This document shows, piece by piece, positions 46,838-55,521 of a stretch of DNA of 64,000 bases; the stretch's first letter is position 1, and every line of letters begins with the position of its first letter. Under the pieces are notes generated by a model. It was not told where the DNA came from and searched no databases. It worked only from the letters and a program-made list of their open reading frames with translations. Source of the DNA: Rugosimonospora africana (lineage in GTDB: Bacteria; Actinomycetota; Actinomycetes; Mycobacteriales; Micromonosporaceae); the NCBI RefSeq assembly GCF_016862975.1, contig NZ_BONZ01000064.1, positions 56,509-120,508 on the forward strand, in the 5' to 3' direction. The translations under genes and the position numbers were made by a program.

Positions 46838-47512
46838 ATGAACCCGTACGCACGGCACGCAGACGATACTGCTGAGCTGGACCCGATCGGCGCCACGACG
46901 GCAGGGCTCGCGACGGATGCGCCGGACACGCCGGCCGGATCCGGGGCGGAATTGGCGCACGACGTCGACCTGAGCCAGGATCCGTTCGCAGACGACCTGT
47001 CCGAACAGTTGGAAGCGGTCGCGCCGCGGCGCTGGACCAGCCGTACCACCGTGGCGCTGGCCGGCCTCGTCCTGCTCGTCGCGGGCTTCGTGGGCGGCGC
47101 GCAGGTGGAGAAGCACTGGGGTACCCCGAACGGCGGGACGGGCCGGCCGGCCGCGTTCCCCAGCGGCAACCCGTTCGCGGCCGGAGGCTTCGGCGGCCGC
47201 TTCGGCGGGACCGGTGGCGCGGGCGGAGCCGGTGGCGGCACGGCGCGTGGCGGCCAGAACAGCGGCGGGCAGAGCAGCGGGGGCCAGGGCGGCGCCACCA
47301 ACGGCACGGTGAAGCTGGTGGACGGCGACACGGTCTACATCACCACGCCGCAGGGGCAGACGGTCATCGTGAAGACCACCGGCTCCACCGCGGTGACCGT
47401 CCCGCAGGCCGGCTCGCTCAAAGATCTGGCGCCCGGCACTTCGGTCACCATTCAGGGGCAGACCGGCAGCGACGGGTCGGTCAACGCGACATCGATCACC
47501 AAGACCAAGTAG
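46838..47512 (+). CDS. Membrane-anchored Gly-rich protein with small beta domain (DUF5666-like)
   Basis: A 224-residue product with an acidic N-terminal 65 residues, one membrane helix (about 70-88), and a Gly-rich linker (FGGRFGGTGGAGGAGGG). A C-terminal beta domain follows: GTVKLVDGDTVYITTPQGQTV, VTVPQAGSLKDLAPGTSVTIQ (about 155-220). This looks like an OB-type DUF5666 domain. ATG 46838 lies 9 bp after the permease stop, so it is the last gene of the cluster and probably an accessory outer part of the exporter. Confidence 0.82.
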   Translation: MNPYARHADDTAELDPIGATTAGLATDAPDTPAGSGAELAHDVDLSQDPFADDLSEQLEAVAPRRWTSRTTVALAGLVLLVAGFVGGAQVEKHWGTPNGGTGRPAAFPSGNPFAAGGFGGRFGGTGGAGGAGGGTARGGQNSGGQSSGGQGGATNGTVKLVDGDTVYITTPQGQTVIVKTTGSTAVTVPQAGSLKDLAPGTSVTIQGQTGSDGSVNATSITKTK

Positions 47513-47527
47513 CGCTCCGGCGGCCGG

Positions 47528-47980
47528 TCAACGCTGGCCGCCGAAGAACGCCCGGAGCAGCGCGGCGCTCTCCTCGCCCAGTACCCCGGCGTAAACCTCG
47601 GGACGGTGGCTCAGCCGCCGGTCGCGTACCACGTCCCACAGCGAACCCACCGCGCCGGTCTTGGGCTCCCACGCGCCGAACACGAGCGTGCCGATCCGGG
47701 CCAGGACGAGTGCGCCCGCACACATCGTGCAGGGCTCCAGGGTGACCACCAGCGTGCAGCCGGTCAGGCGCCAGGAACCCAGCCGTGCCGCGGCCGCCCG
47801 CAGCGCGACGATCTCGGCGTGCGCGGTCGGATCGCCGGCAGCCTCGCGCTGATTGCCGGCAGCGGCGAGTTCGGCGCCGTCGGGGGCGTAGACCACCGCC
47901 CCGACCGGCACGTCACCGGCGTCGACCGTGGCGGCCGTGGCGACCTGGAGCGCACGTCGCATCCACGGCTCGTATCTCAC
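47528..47980 (-). CDS. tadA: tRNA adenosine(34) deaminase
   Basis: A 150-residue zinc deaminase making inosine at the wobble position of tRNA-Arg(ACG). It has the zinc/catalytic motifs HAEIVAL (His, Glu) and PCTMCAG (two Cys), plus VPVGAVVY. It ends with the usual helix ESAALLRAFFGGQR. GTG 47980 overlaps the stop of the upstream gene (GTGA), so translation is coupled. Confidence 0.95.
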   Translation of the reverse strand: MRYEPWMRRALQVATAATVDAGDVPVGAVVYAPDGAELAAAGNQREAAGDPTAHAEIVALRAAAARLGSWRLTGCTLVVTLEPCTMCAGALVLARIGTLVFGAWEPKTGAVGSLWDVVRDRRLSHRPEVYAGVLGEESAALLRAFFGGQR

Positions 47981-48501
47981 ACCTCGCGCAGCTCCTCGAT
48001 CTCGTCGCCGCAGCCGAGCACGAGGCAGACCTCCGCGGTCACGTCCGACGGCAGCATCCCCTCGGACGAGCACAGCTCCAGCAACTGGCGTGCCGGAATC
48101 CCGAGGTCGGCGAGCAGATCCGGATCCCCCACCGGGTCGGTGTCGGGCTCCCCTGCCGGCTCGTCCGGCTCCTCCTCGGGCTCCTCGGCCGGCTCGTTGG
48201 TCACCTCGTCGATCTCCAGCGCCGGCTCGTCGACCTCACCGAGCAGCAGCGCGCCGAGCCGGGACTCCTCGGCGAAGGCGGAGTCTGAGCCGAAGACCCT
48301 CAGGTCCTCGGCGTCATCGAGGCGCAGGATCGCCAGGTACGCGTCGTCGGACTCGACGAACAGCAGCGACACGTCGGCGTCCGGATCGACATCGCGCAGG
48401 CGGTCGGCCACCTCGTCAACGTCGGCAGCACCGTTCAGATCAATCTCGGCGGCGGCCCAGCCGCCGGATCCGCGGACCACCGCGGCAGCGAAGTAGGACA
48501 C
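47977..48501 (-). CDS. tRNA adenosine deaminase-associated protein
   Basis: A 174-residue acidic cytoplasmic protein that regularly precedes tadA in actinobacteria. It begins VSYFAAAVVRGSGGWAAAEI, with ADRLRDVDPDADVSLLFVE, an acidic Glu/Pro linker (about 110-137), and a short end domain with LCSSEGMLPSDVTAEVC. GTG 48501 has GGGGGAATC just upstream; 13 further residues are possible. Its function is unknown; the coupled stop/start with tadA is the main clue. Confidence 0.88.
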   Translation of the reverse strand: MSYFAAAVVRGSGGWAAAEIDLNGAADVDEVADRLRDVDPDADVSLLFVESDDAYLAILRLDDAEDLRVFGSDSAFAEESRLGALLLGEVDEPALEIDEVTNEPAEEPEEEPDEPAGEPDTDPVGDPDLLADLGIPARQLLELCSSEGMLPSDVTAEVCLVLGCGDEIEELREV

Positions 48502-48680
48502 GATTCCCCCGGGTGGAAGGTCTTGGCGTGTGAGCCGCACAGCCGCGGCGGCACAGGTGACCCTCAGCCTATTCGGTCGTTAAGCGTGACGGTATCTGGT
48601 GCAGGGCACATCCACCGGGAGAACGCGGCCCGAATCGGAGTCTGATCACACTCGCGAGCCTTGTCTGGGGTGGTGGCGGC

Positions 48681-48854
48681 TCAGGTCCACCGGGCGCTGC
48701 GGCGGCGGGCGGCGATCAGCTCGCGCACCTGGTTCACGTATGCCTGGCGGGGCGCGACCCGGTCACGCACGGCCTTAGCGTCAGCGAGTTCGGCGAGGAG
48801 CCGGATCCGCCGGCGCCGGCGGTCGGGGTCAAGCCGCTGCAACGTCTGAGCCAT
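48681..48854 (-). CDS. Small basic protein, unknown (leaderless)
   Basis: A 57-residue Arg-rich helical product (MAQTLQRLDPDRRRRRIRLL, then AELADAKAVRDRVAPRQAYV). ATG 48854 has no ribosome site. On the minus strand TTGACG (48890-48885), a 17-bp spacer and CAATCT (48867-48862) lie at the correct distance for a leaderless mRNA. The family is unknown. Confidence 0.5.
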   Translation of the reverse strand: MAQTLQRLDPDRRRRRIRLLAELADAKAVRDRVAPRQAYVNQVRELIAARRRSARWT

Positions 48855-48861
48855 GGAGCCG

Positions 48862-48890
48862 AGATTGCCGGTCCGGGACGGCTTCGTCAA
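48862..48890 (-). promoter_or_regulatory. Promoter of the 57-aa gene
   Basis: -35 TTGACG and -10 CAATCT with a 17-bp spacer, seven bases before the ATG at 48854. Confidence 0.55.
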
Positions 48891-48952
48891 GCCGGTGCCG
48901 TTGCGCGAGTGTAAACACACGTACGGTCACCGACGTGGCACGAACGGCAACG

Positions 48953-50128
48953 TCACCACAGCAGCCAGTGACCGCCGGCGAACCGAGCGAGTACCACAAT
49001 CCCAGCGATACCGACGCCGACCGCGCTGCTGATGGCGATGCCGACCGCCACTCCGCGGTCGCCGTACCTGGCCAGTGCCAGGGCGGTCAGCCAGGCCACC
49101 AGGCCGGCGCTGATACTCAGCCAGGCATATCCGCGGGCATTCGAGGCGAGCAGGCCGAAGAGCAGCATCCACAGGGCGCCGGAACCAGCTCCGGCGGCGA
49201 CGGCGGGCCGCCGCACCGGATGCGGCTCGCGGTAGGTCGGCCGGGGACGTCCGGAGGGAAAGAGCCCGGACGGGGCACGGGTGGTCGGCGCGGGCCAGCC
49301 CGGCGCTCCCTGGGCGCCGGGCCAGCCGGGCGTACCGGGCCATCCCGGACCGCCCGGCATCCGCGGCGTACCCGTGCCGGCCCAGCCCTGGACGCCGGGC
49401 TGGCTCTGGACACCCTGCGGGGCGGCCCAGCCCGGACCGGGCCCGCTGACCGGCCGCGTGGCGCTCCCCTGACCCGGGCCGCTGACCGCGCTCCCCTGAC
49501 CTGGGCCGCTCACCGGCCACGTGGCGTTTCCCTGACCCAGGCCGCTCACCGGACCGGTGGCGCTTCCCGGCGAGGACGAGCCGGGGGCGGCCCAGGCCCG
49601 GTCGGCAACGGCCTGCCCCGATTGCCCCTGGCCGGGTTGTGCCCAGCCGGGCTGCGGGTGGCCGGGCTGCAGCTGGCCAGGCTGGCCGGTGCCGGATGGG
49701 CCGCCGGGCCGTGCGGGGCCGGAAGGCCCGTTGAGAGCGGAAGGTCCGTTGGGGGCGCCGGGCCCATTGGGGGCGGCAGACCCGTTGGGGGCGCTGGGCC
49801 CATTGGGGGCGGCGGGCGGGGCTGGCCGGCCCGGCGCGGATCGGTTGTCCGCACCGGCGGAGCCGGTCACGTGTGCCCAGGACTGATCGACAGTGGGATC
49901 CGAGTCGTCGACATATCCGGGCGGCACGATCGGGCGGATGCCCGGAGGCAGCGTGATCCGGGTCGGCACCGCTCCTCCCGCCGGCGCCGCTTCTCCCGCC
50001 GCCTGCGGCGACGCGGGCGGGCCGGACGCGCTGGCGGGCGGGCCGGACGCGCTGTCCGGCCGGTCCGGCTGCGCCCAGCCGAGGCCGGGTTCGTCGCCCA
50101 GACGGTGGTTCTCGATCGGCTCGGTCAT
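48953..50128 (-). CDS. Pro/Gly/Gln-rich membrane protein
   Basis: A 391-residue product. About 300 residues are Pro/Gly/Ala/Gln-rich and disordered, with APNGPSAPNG-type repeats near 105-130 and VSGPGQGSA-type repeats near 195-235. Three hydrophobic helices close the C-terminus (about 315-388). ATG 50128 has GGAGGG seven bases upstream. This plan, a long Pro/Gln-rich cytoplasmic arm plus a small membrane domain, is common in actinobacterial septum or polar-growth proteins, but no family is recognised. It lies divergently beside tyrA. Confidence 0.82.
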   Translation of the reverse strand: MTEPIENHRLGDEPGLGWAQPDRPDSASGPPASASGPPASPQAAGEAAPAGGAVPTRITLPPGIRPIVPPGYVDDSDPTVDQSWAHVTGSAGADNRSAPGRPAPPAAPNGPSAPNGSAAPNGPGAPNGPSALNGPSGPARPGGPSGTGQPGQLQPGHPQPGWAQPGQGQSGQAVADRAWAAPGSSSPGSATGPVSGLGQGNATWPVSGPGQGSAVSGPGQGSATRPVSGPGPGWAAPQGVQSQPGVQGWAGTGTPRMPGGPGWPGTPGWPGAQGAPGWPAPTTRAPSGLFPSGRPRPTYREPHPVRRPAVAAGAGSGALWMLLFGLLASNARGYAWLSISAGLVAWLTALALARYGDRGVAVGIAISSAVGVGIAGIVVLARFAGGHWLLW

Positions 50129-50427
50129 CCGTCACCCTCCGACCATGAGCCTAGGCCATGTCTCGGAGTACCTGGCCGGCCTGCGGCGGATCCAGACGAC
50201 GACCGGCGGCCGCCGCGGCAGATGCGCCGCCACCGGAGACCGGACGCAGATCGGCCGCCGCGCCGGACGCGCCCCCACCGGTGAGCCCGCGACACACCCG
50301 GCGGTCGGGCGCGACACGCCCGGCGCCGCCGGGTCCGCCCGGCGCGTCCGGGAGCGCGGTCAGGCGCGCGGTTGGCCACGGGTACCTCATGTCCTGGCTG
50401 CCCACGACATGTGGGAGAGTGGCCGCC

Positions 50428-51420
50428 GTGCGGACTGCGGTGATCGGCCTTGGATTGATCGGCGGATCCCTGCTGCGCGCGCTCGCCGCCGGAGGTCACG
50501 CCGTTCTCGGGTACGACGCCGACCCGGCCACCCGCGCGGTGGCCCGTACCGCCGCCGCCCGGGCACCACAGGGCGAGCGCTGGCAGGTCGCCGGGGCGGT
50601 GCGGGACGCCGTGGCCAATGCCGAGCTGGTGGTGCTCGCGGTCCCGCTGCCCGCCGTCGGTACGGTCCTCGACGAGCTGGCCGGGATCGGGTACAGCAGC
50701 CTGCTCACCGACGTCACATCCGTCAAGGGGCCGGTACGCGACCGGGTCAACGAACGGGCCCGCCGCTTCGGCCGGCTGCCCGGATTCATCGGCGGGCACC
50801 CGATGGCCGGCCGGGAGACGTCCGGCTTCACCGCCAGCGATCCGCGCCTCTTCCACGGCTGCACCTGGGTGCTCTGCCTGGAACCGGGCGAGACCGAACT
50901 GACCGACTGGCTCACCCTGGCCGCGCTGATCACGACCCTGGGCGCCCGGGTCGTACCGGCCACCGCCGCCGACCACGATCGCGCGGTGGCGGCCGTGTCC
51001 CACGTACCCCATCTGCTCGCCGCCGCGCTGGCCACCGTCGCGGCCGCCGACCCGCTCGCGCTCAGCCTCGGCGCCGGGTCGTTCCGGGACGGAACCCGGG
51101 TGGCTGCCAGCCCACCGGCGCTGAGCGCCGCGATGACCGGGGGCAATGCCGACGCGGTCGGCCCGACGCTCGACCGGGTGCTGTCCCTCCTGGGTACGGC
51201 GAGAGCCGCACTGGACGGCGCCGACCCGATCGGCGAGCTGATGCCCTGGTTCGCCACCGGTACGGCGGCGCGAGCCGGCTGGCCGGGCGAGCCGAGCGAG
51301 CCGGTCGCCCTGCCCGCCGACCCGGATGTGCTGCTGCGGCTCGGGCGCGCCGGGGGCTGGGTCATCGCGGTCGCGGACGACCGGGGCACGGTCACCGCCG
51401 CCCGCCCGCTGATCCGCTGA
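50428..51420 (+). CDS. tyrA: Prephenate dehydrogenase
   Basis: A 330-residue NAD(P) enzyme of tyrosine synthesis. It has the Rossmann loop VIGLGLIGGSLLRAL (4-18), VVLAVPLPAV, TDVTSVKGPV, the substrate loop FIGGHPMAGRETSGF (active-site His), and a helical C-terminal domain with HDRAVAAVSHVPHLLA. GTG 50428 fits the family N-terminus, with GGGAG about ten bases upstream. The frame runs to 50158, but the 90 extra residues are Arg/Pro/Ala low complexity. The 299 bp before it hold the divergent promoters only. Confidence 0.94.
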   Translation: MRTAVIGLGLIGGSLLRALAAGGHAVLGYDADPATRAVARTAAARAPQGERWQVAGAVRDAVANAELVVLAVPLPAVGTVLDELAGIGYSSLLTDVTSVKGPVRDRVNERARRFGRLPGFIGGHPMAGRETSGFTASDPRLFHGCTWVLCLEPGETELTDWLTLAALITTLGARVVPATAADHDRAVAAVSHVPHLLAAALATVAAADPLALSLGAGSFRDGTRVAASPPALSAAMTGGNADAVGPTLDRVLSLLGTARAALDGADPIGELMPWFATGTAARAGWPGEPSEPVALPADPDVLLRLGRAGGWVIAVADDRGTVTAARPLIR

Positions 51421-51479
51421 GCCGGCAGGGCGCCGTCCGCTGATCCGTCGAGCCGGACAGGCCCCCGCCGCGGGCGGGT

Positions 51480-52469
51480 CTACCCGACGACCGGCGGGGT
51501 GATCACGCGCTGGTCGGTGACGATCGCCGTCACCAGGTCGGCCGGCGTCACATCGAACGCCGGGTTGACCGCTGCCGCGCCGGCCGGAGCGGTCCGGGCG
51601 CCCCGGAACGCGAGCACTTCATCGGCTCCCCGGTCCTCGATCTCAACCGCGCCGCCGTCGGGCGTGTCCGGGTCGACCGTCGACTCGGGCGCGACCACGA
51701 GGAACGGGATGCCGGCCCGCCGGGCGCCGAGCGCATGGGCGAAGGTACCCACCTTGTTGACGACGTCCCCGTTCGCGCAGATGCGGTCGGCCCCCACGAT
51801 GACCGCGTCGACCTCGCCGCGACTCATCAGGAACGCTCCGGCGCCGTCCACCGCCACCCGGAACGGGATCCCCAGCCGGCCCAGCTCCCACGCGGTGAGC
51901 CGGGCACCCTGGAGCAGCGGCCGGGTCTCGCTGGCGATCACCTCGCGCAGCGAGCCGCGCCGGTGCAGTTCGGCGACCACGGACAGCCCGGTGCCGCCGA
52001 CGACCGCGGCGAGCGCGCCGGTGTTGCAGTGGGTCAGCACCCGGACCGGGCCATCGCACATCGAGGCGACCAGGTCGGCACCGAGCCGTCCCTGCGCCTC
52101 GGAGCTGGCGATCTCCTCGTCCCGTACCAGAAGTGCCTCGGCGAGTACGGCGTCCGGCCCTTCGGGCAGCCGCCGCGCGGCGCGACGCGCGCCCCTGGCC
52201 AGGTTGACCGCGGTCGGCCGGGCGGTCTCGACCGCCGCGACCGCCCGGGCACGCTGCTCGGGATCGTCCGGATGCTGTCGGGCGGCCAGTGCCACACCGA
52301 GCGCACCGGCGACCCCGAGAGCCGGGGCACCCCGTACCGCCAGCCGGCGGATCGCGTCGACCATTTCCTCCACAGTGGACAGTCTCAGAGTGCGTAGCTC
52401 GTCGGGCAGCGCGGTCTGGTCGATGATCTCTACGGCGTCGTTCACCCAGTCGATGGTCCGCACGCCCAC
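51480..52469 (-). CDS. mtnA: S-methyl-5-thioribose-1-phosphate isomerase
   Basis: About 329 residues converting MTR-1-P to MTRu-1-P in methionine salvage. It has AVRGAPALGVAGA, the active-site Cys in THCNTGALA (about 153), the catalytic Asp in IVGADRICANGDVVNKVGT, and VTPADLVTAIVTD near the end. GTG 52469 is taken. GTG 52463 follows TACCGT at leaderless distance, and an ATG at 52505 would add 12 residues. No other salvage gene is adjacent. Confidence 0.93.
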   Translation of the reverse strand: MGVRTIDWVNDAVEIIDQTALPDELRTLRLSTVEEMVDAIRRLAVRGAPALGVAGALGVALAARQHPDDPEQRARAVAAVETARPTAVNLARGARRAARRLPEGPDAVLAEALLVRDEEIASSEAQGRLGADLVASMCDGPVRVLTHCNTGALAAVVGGTGLSVVAELHRRGSLREVIASETRPLLQGARLTAWELGRLGIPFRVAVDGAGAFLMSRGEVDAVIVGADRICANGDVVNKVGTFAHALGARRAGIPFLVVAPESTVDPDTPDGGAVEIEDRGADEVLAFRGARTAPAGAAAVNPAFDVTPADLVTAIVTDQRVITPPVVG

Positions 52470-52540
52470 ACGGTACGCGGGGATGGTCAAAACGCCGAAC
52501 GCCATCCGAGCGGCGCGGGCGGGGCGATCCGGCGCCCCGG

Positions 52541-52546
52541 TAGATT
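52541..52546 (+). promoter_or_regulatory. -10 element for the PHP leader ORF
   Basis: TAGATT ends seven bases before ATG 52554, fitting a leaderless message. Confidence 0.4.
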
Positions 52547-52553
52547 TGACGGC

Positions 52554-52628
52554 ATGTCCGATCCCGACAGGATGCCCGGTACGGAGGCCGGCCGACCTCG
52601 GACGGCGCCGGCCCGGGGCGGCCGATGA
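52554..52628 (+). CDS. 24-codon leader ORF coupled to the PHP gene
   Basis: ATG 52554 reads MSDPDRMPGTEAGRPRTAPA and four more residues to a stop that overlaps the PHP start as ATGA (52625-52628). It is rich in Arg, Pro and Gly and has no cysteine or aromatic residue. It may be a translational-coupling leader rather than a functional peptide. Confidence 0.4.
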   Translation: MSDPDRMPGTEAGRPRTAPARGGR

Positions 52629-53692
52629 GCGCCCGCGACCCGGTAGCCGACCTGCGCGAGATCGCCTTCCGGCTGGAGCGCGCGAACGAGGCGACCTACC
52701 GGGTGCGGGCGTTCCGCTCGGCGGCCACCGCGATCGGCGCGCTGGCACCGGGCGAACTCGCCGCGCGGGTAGCCGACGGCAGCCTCACCAAGCTGCCGGG
52801 GGTCGGCGAGGTGACCGCGCGCTGCGTGGCCGAGTCGCTGGCCGGCGAGGAGCCGGTGTACCTCCGCCGGCTGGTCGCGACATCGACGGTCGACCTGGAC
52901 GAGGCGGCGACGACGGTGCGCCGCGCTCTGCGTGGGGACTGCCACAGCCACTCGGACTGGTCGGACGGCGGGTCGCCGATTGAGGAGATGGCACTGGCCG
53001 CGGTGCAACTCGGTCACGAGTACCTGGTCATCACCGACCACTCGCCGAGGTTGACCGTCGCGCAGGGGTTGTCCCCGAGCCGGCTGCGCGAGCAACTGGC
53101 CATGGTGGCCGCCATCAACGACTCCCTGCCCGAGGGATTCCGGCTGTTGACCGGCATCGAGGTGGACATCCTCCCGGATGGCTCACTCGACCAGGAACCG
53201 GACCTGCTGGCACAGCTCGACATCGTGGTCGGATCGGTCCACAGTGGACTCCGTGCGGAGAGTGCCGCGATGACCAGGCGGATGCTCACCGCGATCGCCA
53301 ATCCGCACCTGGACATCCTCGGGCACTGCACCGGTCGGCGGCTGGCCGCGCGTAGCGGCAAGGGCGGCGGCGACCGGGCGCACCGGGAGGGCAGATCGCG
53401 GCCGGAGAGCACGTTCGACGCCGACGCGGTCTTCGCCGCCTGCGCCGAGCACGACAAGGCGGTCGAGATCAACTGTCGACCGGACCGGCTGGACCCGCCG
53501 AAGCGGTTGCTGCGCCTGGCGGTCGAGGCGGAGTGCCGGTTTTCCATCGACACTGACGCACACGCGCCGGGGCAGCTCGACTGGCTCGGATACGGCTGCG
53601 AACGTGCCGCACGCTGTGCCGTACCGGTCGCCAACGTCGTCAACAGCTGGAGCGCGGAGCGGCTCGTAGCATGGGCCGCCGGCCACAGCTAG
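52625..53692 (+). CDS. PHP-domain phosphoesterase with helix-hairpin-helix N-terminus (PolX-like, no polymerase)
   Basis: A 355-residue product. Residues 1-90 resemble the start of family X polymerases (AFRLERANEATYRVRAFRSA, LTKLPGVGEVTARCVAESL, a helix-hairpin-helix). The polymerase catalytic domain is absent, and a PHP domain follows directly. PHP metal-site motifs are DCHSHSDWSDG, VITDHSP, TGIEVDI, GSVHS, HLDILGHCTGR, VEINCRPDRL and SIDTDAHAPGQL. It probably cleaves phosphoesters, perhaps in DNA repair. ATG 52625 is coupled to the leader ORF. Confidence 0.92.
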   Translation: MSARDPVADLREIAFRLERANEATYRVRAFRSAATAIGALAPGELAARVADGSLTKLPGVGEVTARCVAESLAGEEPVYLRRLVATSTVDLDEAATTVRRALRGDCHSHSDWSDGGSPIEEMALAAVQLGHEYLVITDHSPRLTVAQGLSPSRLREQLAMVAAINDSLPEGFRLLTGIEVDILPDGSLDQEPDLLAQLDIVVGSVHSGLRAESAAMTRRMLTAIANPHLDILGHCTGRRLAARSGKGGGDRAHREGRSRPESTFDADAVFAACAEHDKAVEINCRPDRLDPPKRLLRLAVEAECRFSIDTDAHAPGQLDWLGYGCERAARCAVPVANVVNSWSAERLVAWAAGHS

Positions 53693-53746
53693 GCCGTGTC
53701 TCGCCGCTGGGCCCCCTTTCCCACCCCGCGACCTTCGCTCAACGAC

Positions 53747-53775
53747 TTAGCAGTTCAGGGCCGGTCGAATAGGGT
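53747..53775 (+). promoter_or_regulatory. Promoter of the DUF885 gene
   Basis: TTAGCA, a 17-bp spacer and TAGGGT, ending six bases before GTG 53782; a leaderless message is likely. Confidence 0.45.
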
Positions 53776-53781
53776 CGGCGG

Positions 53782-55461
53782 GTGGGAAGAATTGATGACC
53801 TCGCCAACTGGTACGTCGAAGAATGGGCGCCGCTTGATCCCATCGCGTCCACCTACGTCGGAATCGGCGGATACGATGACAAACTGACCGATATGTCGCT
53901 CGCTGGCTACGCTGCGCAGGCTGACCTCGACCGCCGCACTCTCGCCGAGCTGTCCACGATGGAGCCGGCCAACGAGCGCGAGCGGGTCGCCAAGGAGGCA
54001 ATGCGGGAGCGCCTGGAGCTGGCTCTGGCACGGTACGACGCGGGCGAGACGACCAGCGAGCTGAACGTCATCGGCAGCGGGCTGCACGCCGTTCGTTCGG
54101 TGTTCGACCTGATGCCGCTGGCGGGCGAGAAGGCGGCCAGCGACATCGCGGCCCGGCTCGGCGCGGTCCCCAGGGCGCTGGGCGAATACCAGCAGACGTT
54201 GCTGGAGGCGGCGCGCGGCGGGCACGTCTCGGCGCAGAAGCAGATCGTCGAGGTCGCCAAGCAGTGCGACAGCTGGACCGACCCGAACGCGGACGACTTC
54301 TACCCGGCGCTGGTACGCCGGGTCGAGCAGGCCGGCGAGCTGCCGGCCGGTTTGCGCGCCGATCTGGAGCGCGGCGGCGAGGCCGCCAACGCGGCAACCG
54401 TGGAGTTCGGGCGGTTCCTGCGTGAGGAGCTGGCTCCGCTCGGCGGGCAGAACCAGGCAGTCGGGCGCGACCGGTACGCGCTCGCCTCGCAGTACTTCCT
54501 CGGTGCCCGGGTCGACCTGGACGAGACGTATGCGTGGGGCTTCGCCGAGCTGGCCCGGCTCGAGTCGGAGATGCGGAATGTGTCCGACAAGATCGTGCCA
54601 GGTGGCTCCATCGACGACGCGGTCGCGGCACTCGACGCCGATCCGGCTCGGACGATCGGGACCAAGGAGGCGTTCCGCGACTGGATGCAGGAACTGGCCG
54701 ACCGGGCCATCGCCGACCTGAGCGGTACTCACTTCGACATCCCGGAACAAGTGCGGCGGATCGAGTGCTGCATCGCACCGACCTCGGACGGGGCCATCTA
54801 CTACACCGGTCCGAGCGAGGACTTCAGCCGGCCCGGCCGGATGTGGTGGGCGGTGCCGCAGGGCATCACCAGCTTCTCCACCTGGCGCGAGGTGACCACG
54901 GTCTACCACGAGGGCGCTCCCGGACACCACCTCCAGGTGGCGCAGACGGCGGTCCGCGCCGACCTGCTCAACCGCTGGCAACGCCTGCTGTCCTGGTGCT
55001 CCGGCCACGGTGAGGGCTGGGCCCTGTACGCCGAGAACCTGATGGACGAACTGGGCTACCTCCAGGATCCCGGCGACAAGCTGGGCATGCTCGACAGTCA
55101 GGCGTTCCGCGCCTCGCGAGTGATCGTGGACATCGGCATGCATCTGGAGTTGGAGATCCCGGCGGACAATCCGTTCGGCTTCCACCCCGGCGAGCGGTGG
55201 ACGCCGGAGTTGGGCTGGGAGTTCCTTCGCGCCCACTGCCGGATCCCGGACGAGAACCTGCGGTTCGAACTCAACCGGTACCTGGGCTGGCCGGGCCAGG
55301 CCCCGTCGTACAAGGTCGGCGAGCGGTTCTGGCTGACCGCCCGCGAGGAGGCCAGGGCGCGCAAGGGCAAGGACTTCAACCTCAAGGAGTTCCACCGCGC
55401 CGCGCTCGACCTGGGCTCGATCGGCCTGGATCCGCTCAAGGACGCGCTCGCCCGCATCTGA
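53782..55461 (+). CDS. DUF885-family metallopeptidase-like protein
   Basis: A 559-residue largely helical cytosolic protein. The zinc-peptidase-like motif VYHEGAPGHHLQ (about 373-384) with downstream GHGEGWALYAENLMDELG gives the HE-x-x-x-H plus Glu pattern of DUF885. The C-terminal PGQAPSYKVGERFW and KEFHRAALDLGSIGL are also family-typical. It is probably a carboxypeptidase-like enzyme; substrates are unknown. No signal peptide is seen. It ends before a perfect 17-bp terminator. Confidence 0.93.
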   Translation: MGRIDDLANWYVEEWAPLDPIASTYVGIGGYDDKLTDMSLAGYAAQADLDRRTLAELSTMEPANERERVAKEAMRERLELALARYDAGETTSELNVIGSGLHAVRSVFDLMPLAGEKAASDIAARLGAVPRALGEYQQTLLEAARGGHVSAQKQIVEVAKQCDSWTDPNADDFYPALVRRVEQAGELPAGLRADLERGGEAANAATVEFGRFLREELAPLGGQNQAVGRDRYALASQYFLGARVDLDETYAWGFAELARLESEMRNVSDKIVPGGSIDDAVAALDADPARTIGTKEAFRDWMQELADRAIADLSGTHFDIPEQVRRIECCIAPTSDGAIYYTGPSEDFSRPGRMWWAVPQGITSFSTWREVTTVYHEGAPGHHLQVAQTAVRADLLNRWQRLLSWCSGHGEGWALYAENLMDELGYLQDPGDKLGMLDSQAFRASRVIVDIGMHLELEIPADNPFGFHPGERWTPELGWEFLRAHCRIPDENLRFELNRYLGWPGQAPSYKVGERFWLTAREEARARKGKDFNLKEFHRAALDLGSIGLDPLKDALARI

Positions 55462-55470
55462 TCCCCTGCA

Positions 55471-55510
55471 CGCTGACGCCCCCGGTCGCCGTTGACCGGG
55501 GGCGTCAGCG
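55471..55510. terminator. Bidirectional terminator
   Basis: A perfect 17-bp stem (55471-55487 with 55494-55510), loop GCCGTT, between convergent genes. Confidence 0.85.
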
Positions 55511-55521
55511 TCTGAGGAACA

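Noticed and set aside
49440..49830. Short regularly spaced repeats, considered as a CRISPR-like array
   Set aside because: The repeats are in codon register within a Pro/Gly/Gln-rich protein, the units vary and there are no unique spacers.
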